A DNA stretch of 39,898 nt from contig JAFZZM010000071.1 of NCBI GenBank assembly GCA_017615755.1, positions 1 to 39,898 on the forward strand, read 5' to 3'. Of the stretch, positions 16,077 through 23,909 are shown piece by piece. The notes beneath the pieces were generated by a model that had not been told where the DNA came from, did not search any database, and saw only the letters and a program-made list of their open reading frames with translations. The position numbers and the translations under genes were made by a program. The stretch's first letter is position 1, and every line of letters begins with the position of its first letter. Source of the DNA: Clostridiales bacterium (GTDB taxonomy: Bacteria > Bacillota > Clostridia > Saccharofermentanales > Saccharofermentanaceae).

Positions 16077-16808
16077 TTACTTTTCTTTATTCAGGATGTT
16101 CATGAGATCATGGCGTTCTTTCGTCGTCAGATCACGGTACTGACCGACGGGAAGTGCGCCAAGTGAAATGTTCAGGATACGGATGCGCTTGAGCCGTACG
16201 ACACGGTATCCGAAGTATTCGCACATACGACGGATCTGACGGTTCAACCCCTGATTCAATATGATGTGAAAAGAACTCTTTCCAACGATCTTTACCTTGC
16301 AGGGGAGAGTCACTGTGTCGAGGATCGGCACGCCCTTTTCCATATTCGCTTTGAAATCCGGATCGAGAGGTTTATTTACTTCGACAACATATTCCTTATC
16401 GTGACGGCCTTCTGCGCGCAGAAGACGGTTGACGATATCTCCGTCATTGGTAAGTAGGATCAGACCGGACGAGTTCTTGTCCAGACGGCCGATAGGGAAG
16501 ATGCGCTGCGGATAATCGAGATAGTCGATGATGTTGTCCGGATCGCGTCTGTCCGTGGTACAGGTGATACCCAATGGTTTATGAAATGCGATGTATACAT
16601 GATCATCGTTCGGAAGGACGGGCTTTCCGTTGATCAGTACAGTCTGCCCCGGAAACACCTGGCTTCCGGAAACCGCGGTCAAGCCATCGATCGTGACAAA
16701 GCCAAGCTCAACCAGTTCGTCCGCTTTTCTTCTTGAGCAGAAGCCGCTGGAACTGATGTACTTGTTGATGCGGATCGAAGAATCTTTGTCCTTAGGATCA
16801 TTTGCCAT
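16077..16808 (-). CDS. rluF: 23S rRNA pseudouridine synthase, RluF type
   Basis: A 243-residue enzyme with an N-terminal S4 RNA-binding domain (about 12-58; INKYISSSGFCSRRKADELV) and an RsuA/RluB/E/F-type catalytic domain. The catalytic motif GRLDKNSSGLILLTNDGD places the nucleophile at Asp110. IFPIGRLDK, RHDKEY, GLNRQIRRMCEYFGY and LGALPVGQYRDLT match RluF, which in E. coli modifies U2604 of 23S rRNA. The frame stays open to 16919, but ATG 16808 is preferred: a GGAG lies about 6 bases upstream on the minus strand and the protein then starts with the usual short lead before S4. It begins 22 bases after the histidine kinase stop, so it is probably the last gene of that operon. Confidence 0.85.
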   Translation of the reverse strand: MANDPKDKDSSIRINKYISSSGFCSRRKADELVELGFVTIDGLTAVSGSQVFPGQTVLINGKPVLPNDDHVYIAFHKPLGITCTTDRRDPDNIIDYLDYPQRIFPIGRLDKNSSGLILLTNDGDIVNRLLRAEGRHDKEYVVEVNKPLDPDFKANMEKGVPILDTVTLPCKVKIVGKSSFHIILNQGLNRQIRRMCEYFGYRVVRLKRIRILNISLGALPVGQYRDLTTKERHDLMNILNKEK

Positions 16809-16830
16809 ATCGTTTCTCCGACAAAAGCAC

Positions 16831-18654
16831 TTAATACCAGACTGTGCCGGTAACGCGCTTGAGTGTGAAGGTGAAGGTGGTACCTTCGCCATATTCGCTC
16901 TGTACGGTGATGGTCTCACCCATGTAGCTCAGAAGTTCTTTTGCAATAGCAAGACCGAGGCCGGTGCCCTTCTTACCTCTGGCACGGTCAGCCTTATAGA
17001 AACGGTCGAAGATATGGTCGATGTCATACTCGTGGATACCTTGTCCTGTGTCGATGACGGAAACCAGTACCTGATCGGTCTCATCGTTATACTCGGTCGA
17101 AATCGTGATGCTGCCTCCGGCAGGTGTATACTTCTTTGCATTATCCAGAAGGATAACGATGATCTGCTCAACACGGTCCGGGTTACCCATAACAGTAGGG
17201 AGAGGGCCGGTCTTATACTCGACGGAGAAATCCAGCTCGGCTTCTTCCATGACCGGTGCGAACTTGGTCTCGAACTCGGAAAGCAGCTTGTTCAGATCGA
17301 ACGGGAACGTCTTAAATGCGAGTGTTCTTGCCTGCAGTCTGGACAACTCAAGCATGTCGTCGATAAGACGGGAAAGACGCATGGTCTCATGGAGAATGAT
17401 GCCGTAATAACGCTGGCGGTCTTCTTCCTTCTTAACCATACCGTCTGCCAACGGCTCAACAAGACCACGCATTGCGGTAAGCGGTGTACGAAGCTCATGA
17501 GAAACGTTCGCAACATAGTCACGACGTGTCTGCTCGAGACGTTCCTGCTCGGAGATGTCACGGAAGAATCCGGTGGCACCGATGATCATCTTATCACTGT
17601 CGAGAGTCGGCACGATAGTGGAAAGATAAGCGCAGTCTTTCGCTTCGATCGTACGCTCGAGTGTTTCTCCGGTCTTGATACAATTTTCGAAATCCTCCCA
17701 GACTTCCTCGAAAGGAATCAGCTGGAGTTTCTCGGTGAAAAGGTTTCTTCTCGGAACTTTCTCGAACAAAGTCGCAATAGCGTTATTCGAATAGTCAGGC
17801 TGCAGATTCATATCGACGGAAACGATACCTTCGGAAATGATATCGAAGATTTCTTTCAGTCGGTTACGCTCATTAGTAACGCTCGTAATGGACTTGGAAA
17901 GTTTCTCGGCAAGTTCATTGATAGAAGCGGCAAGATCACCGATCTCGCCTCGGGTCGAGTCATCCGCGCGCTTGGTGAAGTCGCCCTGTCCCAAAGCGAT
18001 GGCTACATCCGCGACCTTGTTAAGAGGACGCATGAGACGCTTGGAAGCAAAGTAGACAGGAATGGTCATCAGGAATGCGACAACCAAAGTGGAAAGAAGA
18101 AGCACGTCACGGAAATCATTTACGATATCACTTTTCTGCGGCAGTTCATTACCAAGGATCAAAAAAGCGATCGGTGTATCTTCAACACAGATCGGGATCT
18201 GCACGACAAAAGTCGATGTTTTCCTGGTGCTGTTCGGGATACGGCTGAACAGGTTCAGGTTGGTGTTCTTGGTCAGCATATAGCTTGTCGCATAGGTATC
18301 CAGTGAAGAAATCATGGAAGCATCTTCGTAAGTATTGATGTTTGCTGTCTTGAGCTGTTTTCCTTCGGCGTCATAAAGAAGAAAGTATGCACCGAGTACG
18401 GAACGGTCGCCATATGATTCCGTGGCAACAAGCAAGGTGTCGATATCTTTGTTTCTGCTCGGGGAATTCTTTTCCAGATAGGAAGAAAGAAATGAGGAAA
18501 GAGAGGTCGCTTTATCGATCATCTCATTTTCCGTGGTGACGCGATAACTGGCATTGGCAGCGAGAGTAAAAAGAAAGGCAGAAAGAAGTGCCGATAGACA
18601 AAGAGCTACCAGCACCAGAGTTACCATCTTTCTTAAGAAGACGCTACGGAACAT
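16831..18654 (-). CDS. Membrane sensor histidine kinase
   Basis: A 607-residue kinase. Membrane segments at about 9-33 and 184-203 flank an extracellular sensing domain of about 150 residues. HAMP follows (about 204-257), then a PAS domain (about 262-370), HisKA with VANVSHELRTPLTAMRG (phospho-acceptor His386), and HATPase_c with the N box (ILLDNAKKYTP, Asn505), DTGQGI (535-540) and GTGLGLAI. The order is that of PhoR/WalK-type kinases. Its start shares one base with the stop of the response regulator (TAATG), implying translational coupling and a cognate pair. No walH/walI-like genes adjoin it, so WalK should not be assumed; the stimulus is unknown. Confidence 0.92.
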   Translation of the reverse strand: MFRSVFLRKMVTLVLVALCLSALLSAFLFTLAANASYRVTTENEMIDKATSLSSFLSSYLEKNSPSRNKDIDTLLVATESYGDRSVLGAYFLLYDAEGKQLKTANINTYEDASMISSLDTYATSYMLTKNTNLNLFSRIPNSTRKTSTFVVQIPICVEDTPIAFLILGNELPQKSDIVNDFRDVLLLSTLVVAFLMTIPVYFASKRLMRPLNKVADVAIALGQGDFTKRADDSTRGEIGDLAASINELAEKLSKSITSVTNERNRLKEIFDIISEGIVSVDMNLQPDYSNNAIATLFEKVPRRNLFTEKLQLIPFEEVWEDFENCIKTGETLERTIEAKDCAYLSTIVPTLDSDKMIIGATGFFRDISEQERLEQTRRDYVANVSHELRTPLTAMRGLVEPLADGMVKKEEDRQRYYGIILHETMRLSRLIDDMLELSRLQARTLAFKTFPFDLNKLLSEFETKFAPVMEEAELDFSVEYKTGPLPTVMGNPDRVEQIIVILLDNAKKYTPAGGSITISTEYNDETDQVLVSVIDTGQGIHEYDIDHIFDRFYKADRARGKKGTGLGLAIAKELLSYMGETITVQSEYGEGTTFTFTLKRVTGTVWY

Positions 18655-19343
18655 TATTGATTGACCTCAAACTTGTAACCAACACCATACACAGTAATGA
18701 GTGACCATGGGGCACCCTCGTAATATACTTTCTGACGGATACGCTTAACGTGTGTATCTACAGTTCTTGTGTCGCCGAAATAGTCATAGCCCCATACCTG
18801 GGAGAGGATCTGCTCACGATCCATGACCTGACCGATGTGGGAAGCGAGAAGGTGAAGGATCTCAACTTCCTTCGGTGTGCAAGGAACAAGTTCTCCCTTG
18901 ACCTTGACCTGATAGTTATCCAGGTTGATCTCCAGACCTTCAAAACGAAGCAGGGAGGAATTATCCTGAGGTTCGGTGATTCGACGGAGGACAGCCTTAA
19001 TACGGGCAATGACCTCACGTGGAGAAAACGGTTTAACGATATAGTCGTCCGCGCCCAGCTCCAGACCCAATACACGGTCGATCTCCTCGCCCTTGGCGGT
19101 GAGGATGATGATAGGGGTAGACAGAGTCTTACGGATCTCACGGCAGACTTCGATACCGGTCTTTTCCGGCATCATGACGTCCAGAATGATAAGGTCCGGC
19201 TTGTCGGAAGCGACGTGCGCCAGTGCATCACGTCCATCGTAAGCACTGGAATACGTGAAGTGTTCATTTTCGAAATATAATCCAAGCGATTCATGTACGA
19301 CCGGATCGTCGTCACAAATAAGAATATGTGGAGCAATAGCCAT
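18654..19343 (-). CDS. OmpR/PhoB-family response regulator
   Basis: A 229-residue regulator. The receiver domain (about 5-120) has the acidic pocket CDDDP, phospho-acceptor Asp55 in LIILDVMMP, Thr82 and Lys104 (VKPFSPRE). The C-terminal winged helix (about 132-228) includes CTPKEVEILHLLASHIGQVMDREQIL and GYDYFGDTRTVDTHVKRIR, typical of OmpR/PhoB DNA-binding domains. It is the first gene of a minus-strand operon with the histidine kinase and rluF, and has its own promoter. A GAGG lies about 10 bases before the ATG. WalR or PhoP homology is plausible; the sequence alone does not separate them. Confidence 0.93.
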   Translation of the reverse strand: MAIAPHILICDDDPVVHESLGLYFENEHFTYSSAYDGRDALAHVASDKPDLIILDVMMPEKTGIEVCREIRKTLSTPIIILTAKGEEIDRVLGLELGADDYIVKPFSPREVIARIKAVLRRITEPQDNSSLLRFEGLEINLDNYQVKVKGELVPCTPKEVEILHLLASHIGQVMDREQILSQVWGYDYFGDTRTVDTHVKRIRQKVYYEGAPWSLITVYGVGYKFEVNQ

Positions 19344-19377
19344 TTCTTAGTACCTCGTAAATTATCACATTACAAAT

Positions 19378-19405
19378 ATTATAATATAACCGCAGGAATT
19401 GTGAA
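19378..19405 (-). promoter_or_regulatory. Promoter of the two-component operon
   Basis: On the minus strand, TTCACA (19400-19405), a 16-base spacer and a perfect TATAAT (19378-19383), 35 bases upstream of the regulator's ATG. Confidence 0.65.
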
Positions 19406-19473
19406 CATGATTTTCATAATTTTTTAGTTTTTCGGGATAAGTTCTGCATTTTGAAGGGAAAGCGGCCAAACTA

Positions 19474-19495
19474 TGCAAAACGGAAATGTTTTGCA
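19474..19495 (+). repeat. Perfect 8-base inverted repeat in a divergent intergenic region
   Basis: TGCAAAAC (19474-19481) and GTTTTGCA (19488-19495) are perfect inverted copies around GGAAAT. The repeat lies between the two-component operon and the methyltransferase gene, about 30 bases upstream of the latter's -10 box. That position would suit an operator; a transcript hairpin is the alternative. Confidence 0.55.
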
Positions 19496-19526
19496 GGCGC
19501 ATTCTCTTTTTTCCGTTTCTTTGAAA

Positions 19527-19535
19527 TGGTATACT
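19527..19535 (+). promoter_or_regulatory. Extended -10 promoter of the methyltransferase run
   Basis: TGGTATACT fits an extended -10 element, 32 bases upstream of ATG 19568. Confidence 0.45.
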
Positions 19536-19567
19536 GAAATACGATATTCCGAGAAGAGGAGAACAGT

Positions 19568-20476
19568 ATGTTTTTAGCGGACAGATGGACGGATTTCGAG
19601 CTGCTTTACAGTGGTGAAGGAGAAAAATATGAGCGTTGGGGAGATATCTATCTTCAAAGGCCCGACCCTCAGGCAATCTGGCCGAAGACCGGCTATACCG
19701 GCATGAAAGAACAGTACTGGCCGAAGCCTCATGCAGTGTACCATCGAAGCGAGAGCGGAGGCGGACACTGGAGCAAGGAGAAGCCGATGCCGCAGAAGTG
19801 GGAGATCCACTACGATGCGGTGGGCCGTCCGTTGACATTTATCATTGAACCGACAAGTTTCAAGCATACAGGTCTTTTTCCGGAACAGGCAGCGAACTGG
19901 GATTTCTGCGGAAAGAAGATCCAGAAGGCTGTCAAAGCCGGCAAGAAGCCGCGTATCCTGAACCTGTTTGCCTATACCGGAGGTGCCACGATGGCGTTTG
20001 CCGCGGCAGGTGCTGCTGAAGTGGTGCATGTGGATGCAAGTAAGGGAATGGTCGGCCGTGCGAAAGAGAATATGGTCGCATCCAAGCTGGAAGACTGCTA
20101 TATCCGTTTTATCGTGGAAGACTGTAACCGTTTTGTGGAACGTGAGATCCGAAGAGGCAGGACATACGATGGAATCATCATGGACCCGCCTGCTTACGGA
20201 CGTGGACCTTCCGGAGAAATGTGGAAACTCGAGGATGCGCTTTTCCCGTTGGTTGAGAAATGTGAGAAGCTGCTCTCTGATGATCCGCTGTTTTTCCTCA
20301 TCAATTCCTATACGACCGGATTATCCTCGATGGTCATCGAAGATATCCTGCGGCTTGCCGTCCGGACCAAGCATGGCGGAACCGTAGTTTCCGAAGAACT
20401 GGGACTCCCATGTTCAAAGATGGATCTTATCCTGCCTTGCGGTTCTACAGGACGCTGGACACCGGGGGAGGAATAA
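19568..20476 (+). CDS. SAM-dependent methyltransferase, RlmI/RlmK-like
   Basis: A 302-residue class I methyltransferase. An N-terminal region of about 120 residues carries short beta segments. The SAM-binding motif ILNLFAYTGGATMAFAAAGA (130-149), the acidic end of beta-2 (VHVDASKG) and the catalytic-type motif IIMDPPAYGRG (DPPAY 206-210) match the Methyltrans_SAM family. That family includes the 23S rRNA methyltransferases RlmI and RlmK. No PUA domain precedes it, so it corresponds to the catalytic half only. The RNA target is not provable from sequence. GGAG precedes the ATG. Its stop is 1 base before the RluA-type pseudouridine synthase, so two RNA-modification genes are co-translated. Confidence 0.82.
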   Translation: MFLADRWTDFELLYSGEGEKYERWGDIYLQRPDPQAIWPKTGYTGMKEQYWPKPHAVYHRSESGGGHWSKEKPMPQKWEIHYDAVGRPLTFIIEPTSFKHTGLFPEQAANWDFCGKKIQKAVKAGKKPRILNLFAYTGGATMAFAAAGAAEVVHVDASKGMVGRAKENMVASKLEDCYIRFIVEDCNRFVEREIRRGRTYDGIIMDPPAYGRGPSGEMWKLEDALFPLVEKCEKLLSDDPLFFLINSYTTGLSSMVIEDILRLAVRTKHGGTVVSEELGLPCSKMDLILPCGSTGRWTPGEE

Positions 20477-20477
20477 G

Positions 20478-21182
20478 ATGAGCAGCACGCCGAAGGTTCT
20501 TTTTGAGGATAACCATTTACTTGTGGCCGTCAAACCTGCCGGTGTGCTTTCGCAGAGCGACAGTACCGGTGCGCCGGATATGCTGACGCTTCTGAAATCC
20601 TATCTTGTTGAAAAATATAATAAGCCCGGAGAGGCGTATCTTGGTCTTTTGCACCGTCTGGACCGGCCGGTCCGCGGTGTGATGGTTTTTGCCAAGACCA
20701 GCAAATGCGCTTCCCGGATCAGTGAACAGATCCGTAACCGTACTGTGGGAAAGAAATACCGCGCCATCGTGTACGGTGCTTTTGAAGAGAGAAATGGGGA
20801 GATCCGTTCATTTCTTCTGAAGAATGCCAGGACCAACCTGGTTGAAGTGTTCCAGAAGAAAGAATCTGCACCGAAAGACGCGAAGGAGTGCTTCCTGGAA
20901 TATGAGGTCATTGGTGAGAGCCGTATCGCCGGAGTTCCGGTGACGCTTCTTTCGATCACGCTTCACACGGGCCGTTCGCATCAGATCCGCGCGCAGCTTG
21001 CTTCGATCGGTCATCCTATCGTAGGAGACAGAAAGTATGGATCCGGACCGAACCGGTTTGCCGGAGATATCCTTCTGGAATCGTATCATCTTGAACTTGA
21101 CCATCCGGTCAGCAAAGAACGGATGGTGTTTGAATTACCGCTCTCGGAAGAAGAGCCTTGGAACAAATTTGTAAAGGAGTGA
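20478..21182 (+). CDS. RluA-family pseudouridine synthase without S4 domain
   Basis: A 234-residue enzyme that isomerises uridine in RNA. The catalytic motif LLHRLDRPVRGVMVFAKT places the nucleophile at Asp62; VKKYR-like GKKYRAIVYG, LHTGRSHQIRAQLASIGHPI and GDRKYG complete the RluA signature. It starts at the catalytic domain with no S4 domain, like RluA or TruC rather than RluC/D. The ATG has GGGGGAGGA 6-7 bases upstream, inside the end of the preceding gene. The next gene starts 4 bases after its stop. Its exact RNA site is unknown. Confidence 0.88.
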   Translation: MSSTPKVLFEDNHLLVAVKPAGVLSQSDSTGAPDMLTLLKSYLVEKYNKPGEAYLGLLHRLDRPVRGVMVFAKTSKCASRISEQIRNRTVGKKYRAIVYGAFEERNGEIRSFLLKNARTNLVEVFQKKESAPKDAKECFLEYEVIGESRIAGVPVTLLSITLHTGRSHQIRAQLASIGHPIVGDRKYGSGPNRFAGDILLESYHLELDHPVSKERMVFELPLSEEEPWNKFVKE

Positions 21183-21186
21183 GCAG

Positions 21187-21810
21187 ATGGAAGAGGAATT
21201 TAAGATAACACCAGAAGAACAGGAGGTAAACAAGAAAAAGATCACAGAACTGCTTATGTCCACGAACCGTCCCGGAATGGACCGTCTTCTGGACTGGATC
21301 ACGAACAAGACGGATTTCTTCCGTGCTCCGGCATCGACGAAGTATCACCTGAACTGTGAAGGCGGACTGGCGCTTCATAGTCTTCATGTGTATCAGCGTC
21401 TTTCGGAGAAAGTGGCCCAGGGCCTGATCACGATCAAACCGGAAACTGTGATCATCACATCACTTCTTCACGACCTTTGTAAGGTGAACTTCTACGTAAA
21501 AGAAGTGAAAAATGTAAAAGAGGGCACAAAGATCAACCAGTTCGGTAAAGAAGTCGCGAACTGGGTCGAAAAAGAAGTATGGGGGATCAAGGACAATTTC
21601 CCGGTAGGACATGGTGAGAAGTCCTGCTGCTATATCCAGAATTTCATTCGGATCACAGCAGAAGAGTATGCCATGATCCGCCTGCATATGGGGCCGGATA
21701 AGAATGTTTACCCGGATCCGTTTTCGGAAACTGCCAAGATCTACCCATCAGTAGTAGCAATTTACACATCAGACATTGAATCAGCATACATCTTGGAGGA
21801 AAAACAATGA
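21187..21810 (+). CDS. HD-domain phosphohydrolase-like protein
   Basis: A 207-residue protein with an HD-type metal-dependent core. GGLALHSLHVYQRL (His64 and His67 region) and SLLHDLCKVNFY (His95-Asp96) carry the expected metal ligands, and a later helix has YAMIRLHMG. Such proteins hydrolyse phosphoesters of nucleotides or related compounds; the substrate is unknown. Its stop overlaps the start of the beta-helix gene by four bases (ATGA), and the preceding RluA-type gene ends 4 bases upstream. The run of four genes is therefore almost certainly one transcript, although their functions do not obviously connect. Confidence 0.78.
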   Translation: MEEEFKITPEEQEVNKKKITELLMSTNRPGMDRLLDWITNKTDFFRAPASTKYHLNCEGGLALHSLHVYQRLSEKVAQGLITIKPETVIITSLLHDLCKVNFYVKEVKNVKEGTKINQFGKEVANWVEKEVWGIKDNFPVGHGEKSCCYIQNFIRITAEEYAMIRLHMGPDKNVYPDPFSETAKIYPSVVAIYTSDIESAYILEEKQ

Positions 21811-23801
21811 TCTACTACGTTGACCAGAACACTAAGTCCCAGGGCTCCGGAACCAAGGAGCATCCGTTTTTAACTATTTCCGCGGCGGCCAAAGTGGCCA
21901 AACCGGGAGATGAAGTACTTGTTATGCCGGGCGTTTACCGTGAATACGTCGATCCGGCCAATGCAGGAACCGAAGATGCACGTATTACATATCGTTCCGT
22001 GGAGCCGCTCAAGGCGGTCATCACCGGTGCGGAGATCGTAAAGGGCTGGGAAAAATATAAGGGAAAGACTTGGAGAGTGAGAATCGATAACGGTATCTTC
22101 GGTTCTTACAATCCTTACGATACAAGGATCGGCGGCGACTGGTACTTCTGGCATCGTCATCCGCATACAGGCTGCGTCTACATGAATGACGTTGCACTTT
22201 ATGAGACAGATACACTTGAAGACTGCCTGAAGGGCGAAGTGGACATCGCCTCCTGGGAACCGGAGAATTCCACGCGTAAGTGGTACTGCGAACAGGATGG
22301 AGATGCGACAGTCATCTATGCCAACTTCCAGGGAAAAGATCCGAACAAGCAGAAGGTCGAGATCAATGTCAGAAGAAACTGCTTCTTCCCGAGCAAGACA
22401 GGCGTTGGTTATATCACATTGTCCGGATTTACGGTAAATAAGGCCGCGACCACATGGGCCCCGCCGGCAGCATTCCAGGATGGTATGATCGGACCGCACT
22501 GGAGCCGCGGATGGATCATCGAGGACTGCGAAGTCAGCCACAGCCGTTGCTGCGGTATCTCTCTGGGCAAGTATCTTGATCCGGAAAACGACCATTACTT
22601 CACGAAGTACCGTGTAAAGAGCCCGACGCAGATGGAGCGTGATGCAGTATGCCGTGGCCAGTATCACGGATGGCTGAAGGAGAATATCGGTTCCCATATC
22701 GTACGCCGTTGCCATATCCATCACTGTGAGCAGACGGGTATCGTCGGACGTATGGGCGGTGTGTTCTCGATCATCGAAGACAACCATATCCATAACATCA
22801 ACAACATGATGGAAGTCGGTGGTGCGGAGATCGCCGGTATCAAGATGCACGCGGCCATTGACGTGATCATGAGAAGAAACCATATCCATCACTGCACGAT
22901 GGGTATCTGGTGTGACTGGCAGGCACAGGGAACGATCCTTTCCCAGAACTTCCTGCACGATAACCACACACCGGCATTTGCCAAGCGTATCCGCGGCACG
23001 ATCATGAGCCAGGATATCTTTGTTGAGGTAAGCCATGGTCCGACGATCATCGACAACAACATTATGCTGTCCAAGGCTTCGCTCCGTCTGGCGACCGAAG
23101 GTGTAGCTGTTGTAAACAACCTGATCTGCGGCGCTTTTCAGGCGATCGGTGAAGGTACGGATGAAATGGTGGCAGGCAAGAACCAGCCGAGATATACACC
23201 ATATCACTTCCCGCATAGAACAGAAGTCATGGGCTTCATGAGTATCCTGCATGGTGACGACCGTATCTACAACAACGTCATCATCCAGAAGTGGCCGATC
23301 GAAAAGTGCCCGGAGGACGAGAATCCGGATTTCTTCGACAAGCAGGAAGCAGGTACACATTTCTTCGATGAGTATCCGACCTATCAGGAGTGGATCGATT
23401 CCTTCCATCTCAATGAGCCGATGGCATATGAGCATAAGATCATGGAAAAGCACTTCCAGCACTTGCCGGTATGGATCAACAATAATGTCTACATGAACGG
23501 CGCCAAGGCCTGGAAGAAAGAAGAGAATAAGCTTGTCGTGAAGAAGTTTAAGGCTACGGCCGAAGCGGTTGAAAAGAACGGTAAGTATTATCTTTCTACC
23601 AACATCTTCAAGAAGCTGGAGGACTTCTCCTGCGGTATCATCAACACCGATATCCTCGGAAAGGCATTCCAGCCGGATCAGCGTTTCGAGAATACCGACG
23701 GGTCCGATATCGTCTTCAATTATGACTATTTCGGAAATGACCGTGGCGTGATGACGATCGCGGGTCCTTTTGCCGAGGTAAGAGAAGAATACGAAATGTG
23801 A
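21807..23801 (+). CDS. Right-handed parallel beta-helix protein, candidate carbohydrate-active enzyme
   Basis: A 664-residue protein. The start YYVDQNTKSQGSGTKEHPF followed by ISAAAKVAKPGDEVLVMPG is the DUF1565-like opening of pectate-lyase-type beta-helix proteins. Residues about 190-460 consist of repeated beta-helix rungs with regularly spaced HIHHC, NHIH and NHIHHC motifs (about 300, 328 and 357). The architecture resembles glycoside hydrolase family 141-type proteins (fucosidase or xylanase), but I cannot confirm the family. No signal peptide is seen, so it would act in the cytoplasm on imported oligosaccharide, unlike most secreted pectinolytic beta-helix enzymes. Overlap with the HD-domain gene (ATGA) indicates translational coupling. 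A hairpin follows the stop. Confidence 0.78.
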   Translation: MIYYVDQNTKSQGSGTKEHPFLTISAAAKVAKPGDEVLVMPGVYREYVDPANAGTEDARITYRSVEPLKAVITGAEIVKGWEKYKGKTWRVRIDNGIFGSYNPYDTRIGGDWYFWHRHPHTGCVYMNDVALYETDTLEDCLKGEVDIASWEPENSTRKWYCEQDGDATVIYANFQGKDPNKQKVEINVRRNCFFPSKTGVGYITLSGFTVNKAATTWAPPAAFQDGMIGPHWSRGWIIEDCEVSHSRCCGISLGKYLDPENDHYFTKYRVKSPTQMERDAVCRGQYHGWLKENIGSHIVRRCHIHHCEQTGIVGRMGGVFSIIEDNHIHNINNMMEVGGAEIAGIKMHAAIDVIMRRNHIHHCTMGIWCDWQAQGTILSQNFLHDNHTPAFAKRIRGTIMSQDIFVEVSHGPTIIDNNIMLSKASLRLATEGVAVVNNLICGAFQAIGEGTDEMVAGKNQPRYTPYHFPHRTEVMGFMSILHGDDRIYNNVIIQKWPIEKCPEDENPDFFDKQEAGTHFFDEYPTYQEWIDSFHLNEPMAYEHKIMEKHFQHLPVWINNNVYMNGAKAWKKEENKLVVKKFKATAEAVEKNGKYYLSTNIFKKLEDFSCGIINTDILGKAFQPDQRFENTDGSDIVFNYDYFGNDRGVMTIAGPFAEVREEYEM

Positions 23802-23809
23802 ACGTTTTT

Positions 23810-23838
23810 GGAGGATTTGACGAAATTCTCCTTATAAT
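23810..23838 (+). terminator. Stem-loop after the beta-helix gene, possible weak terminator
   Basis: GGAGGATTT (23810-23818) pairs with AAATTCTCC (23823-23831) around GACG, a 9-pair stem with one G-U. The tail is TTATAATA rather than a clean U-run, so termination may be partial and the downstream ileS run may receive read-through. Confidence 0.5.
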
Positions 23839-23868
23839 ATAAAAATTGTACTCATGCCTTGCGTCGTA

Positions 23869-23877
23869 TGTTATAAT
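23869..23877 (+). promoter_or_regulatory. Extended -10 promoter of the ileS run
   Basis: TGTTATAAT is a perfect extended -10 element, 32 bases upstream of the ileS ATG. The short leader leaves no room for a T-box. Confidence 0.6.
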
Positions 23878-23909
23878 GACGGGAGTTTTTTAAGAATTGA
23901 GGTTTTACT

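Noticed and set aside
16630..18306. A 558-codon plus-strand frame opposite the histidine kinase and rluF
   Set aside because: In register with the kinase codons and explained by rare TTA/CTA/TCA use. The minus-strand kinase has all catalytic motifs.
21870..23462. A 530-codon open frame antisense to the beta-helix gene
   Set aside because: Same codon-register effect. The sense frame has a ribosome site, overlaps its neighbour as expected and matches a fold; the antisense product does not.
23878..23909. T-box leaders before ileS or trpS
   Set aside because: The leader of ileS is only about 30 bases and the trpS gap is 41 bases. Neither has room for a T-box, and no T-box sequence is present.
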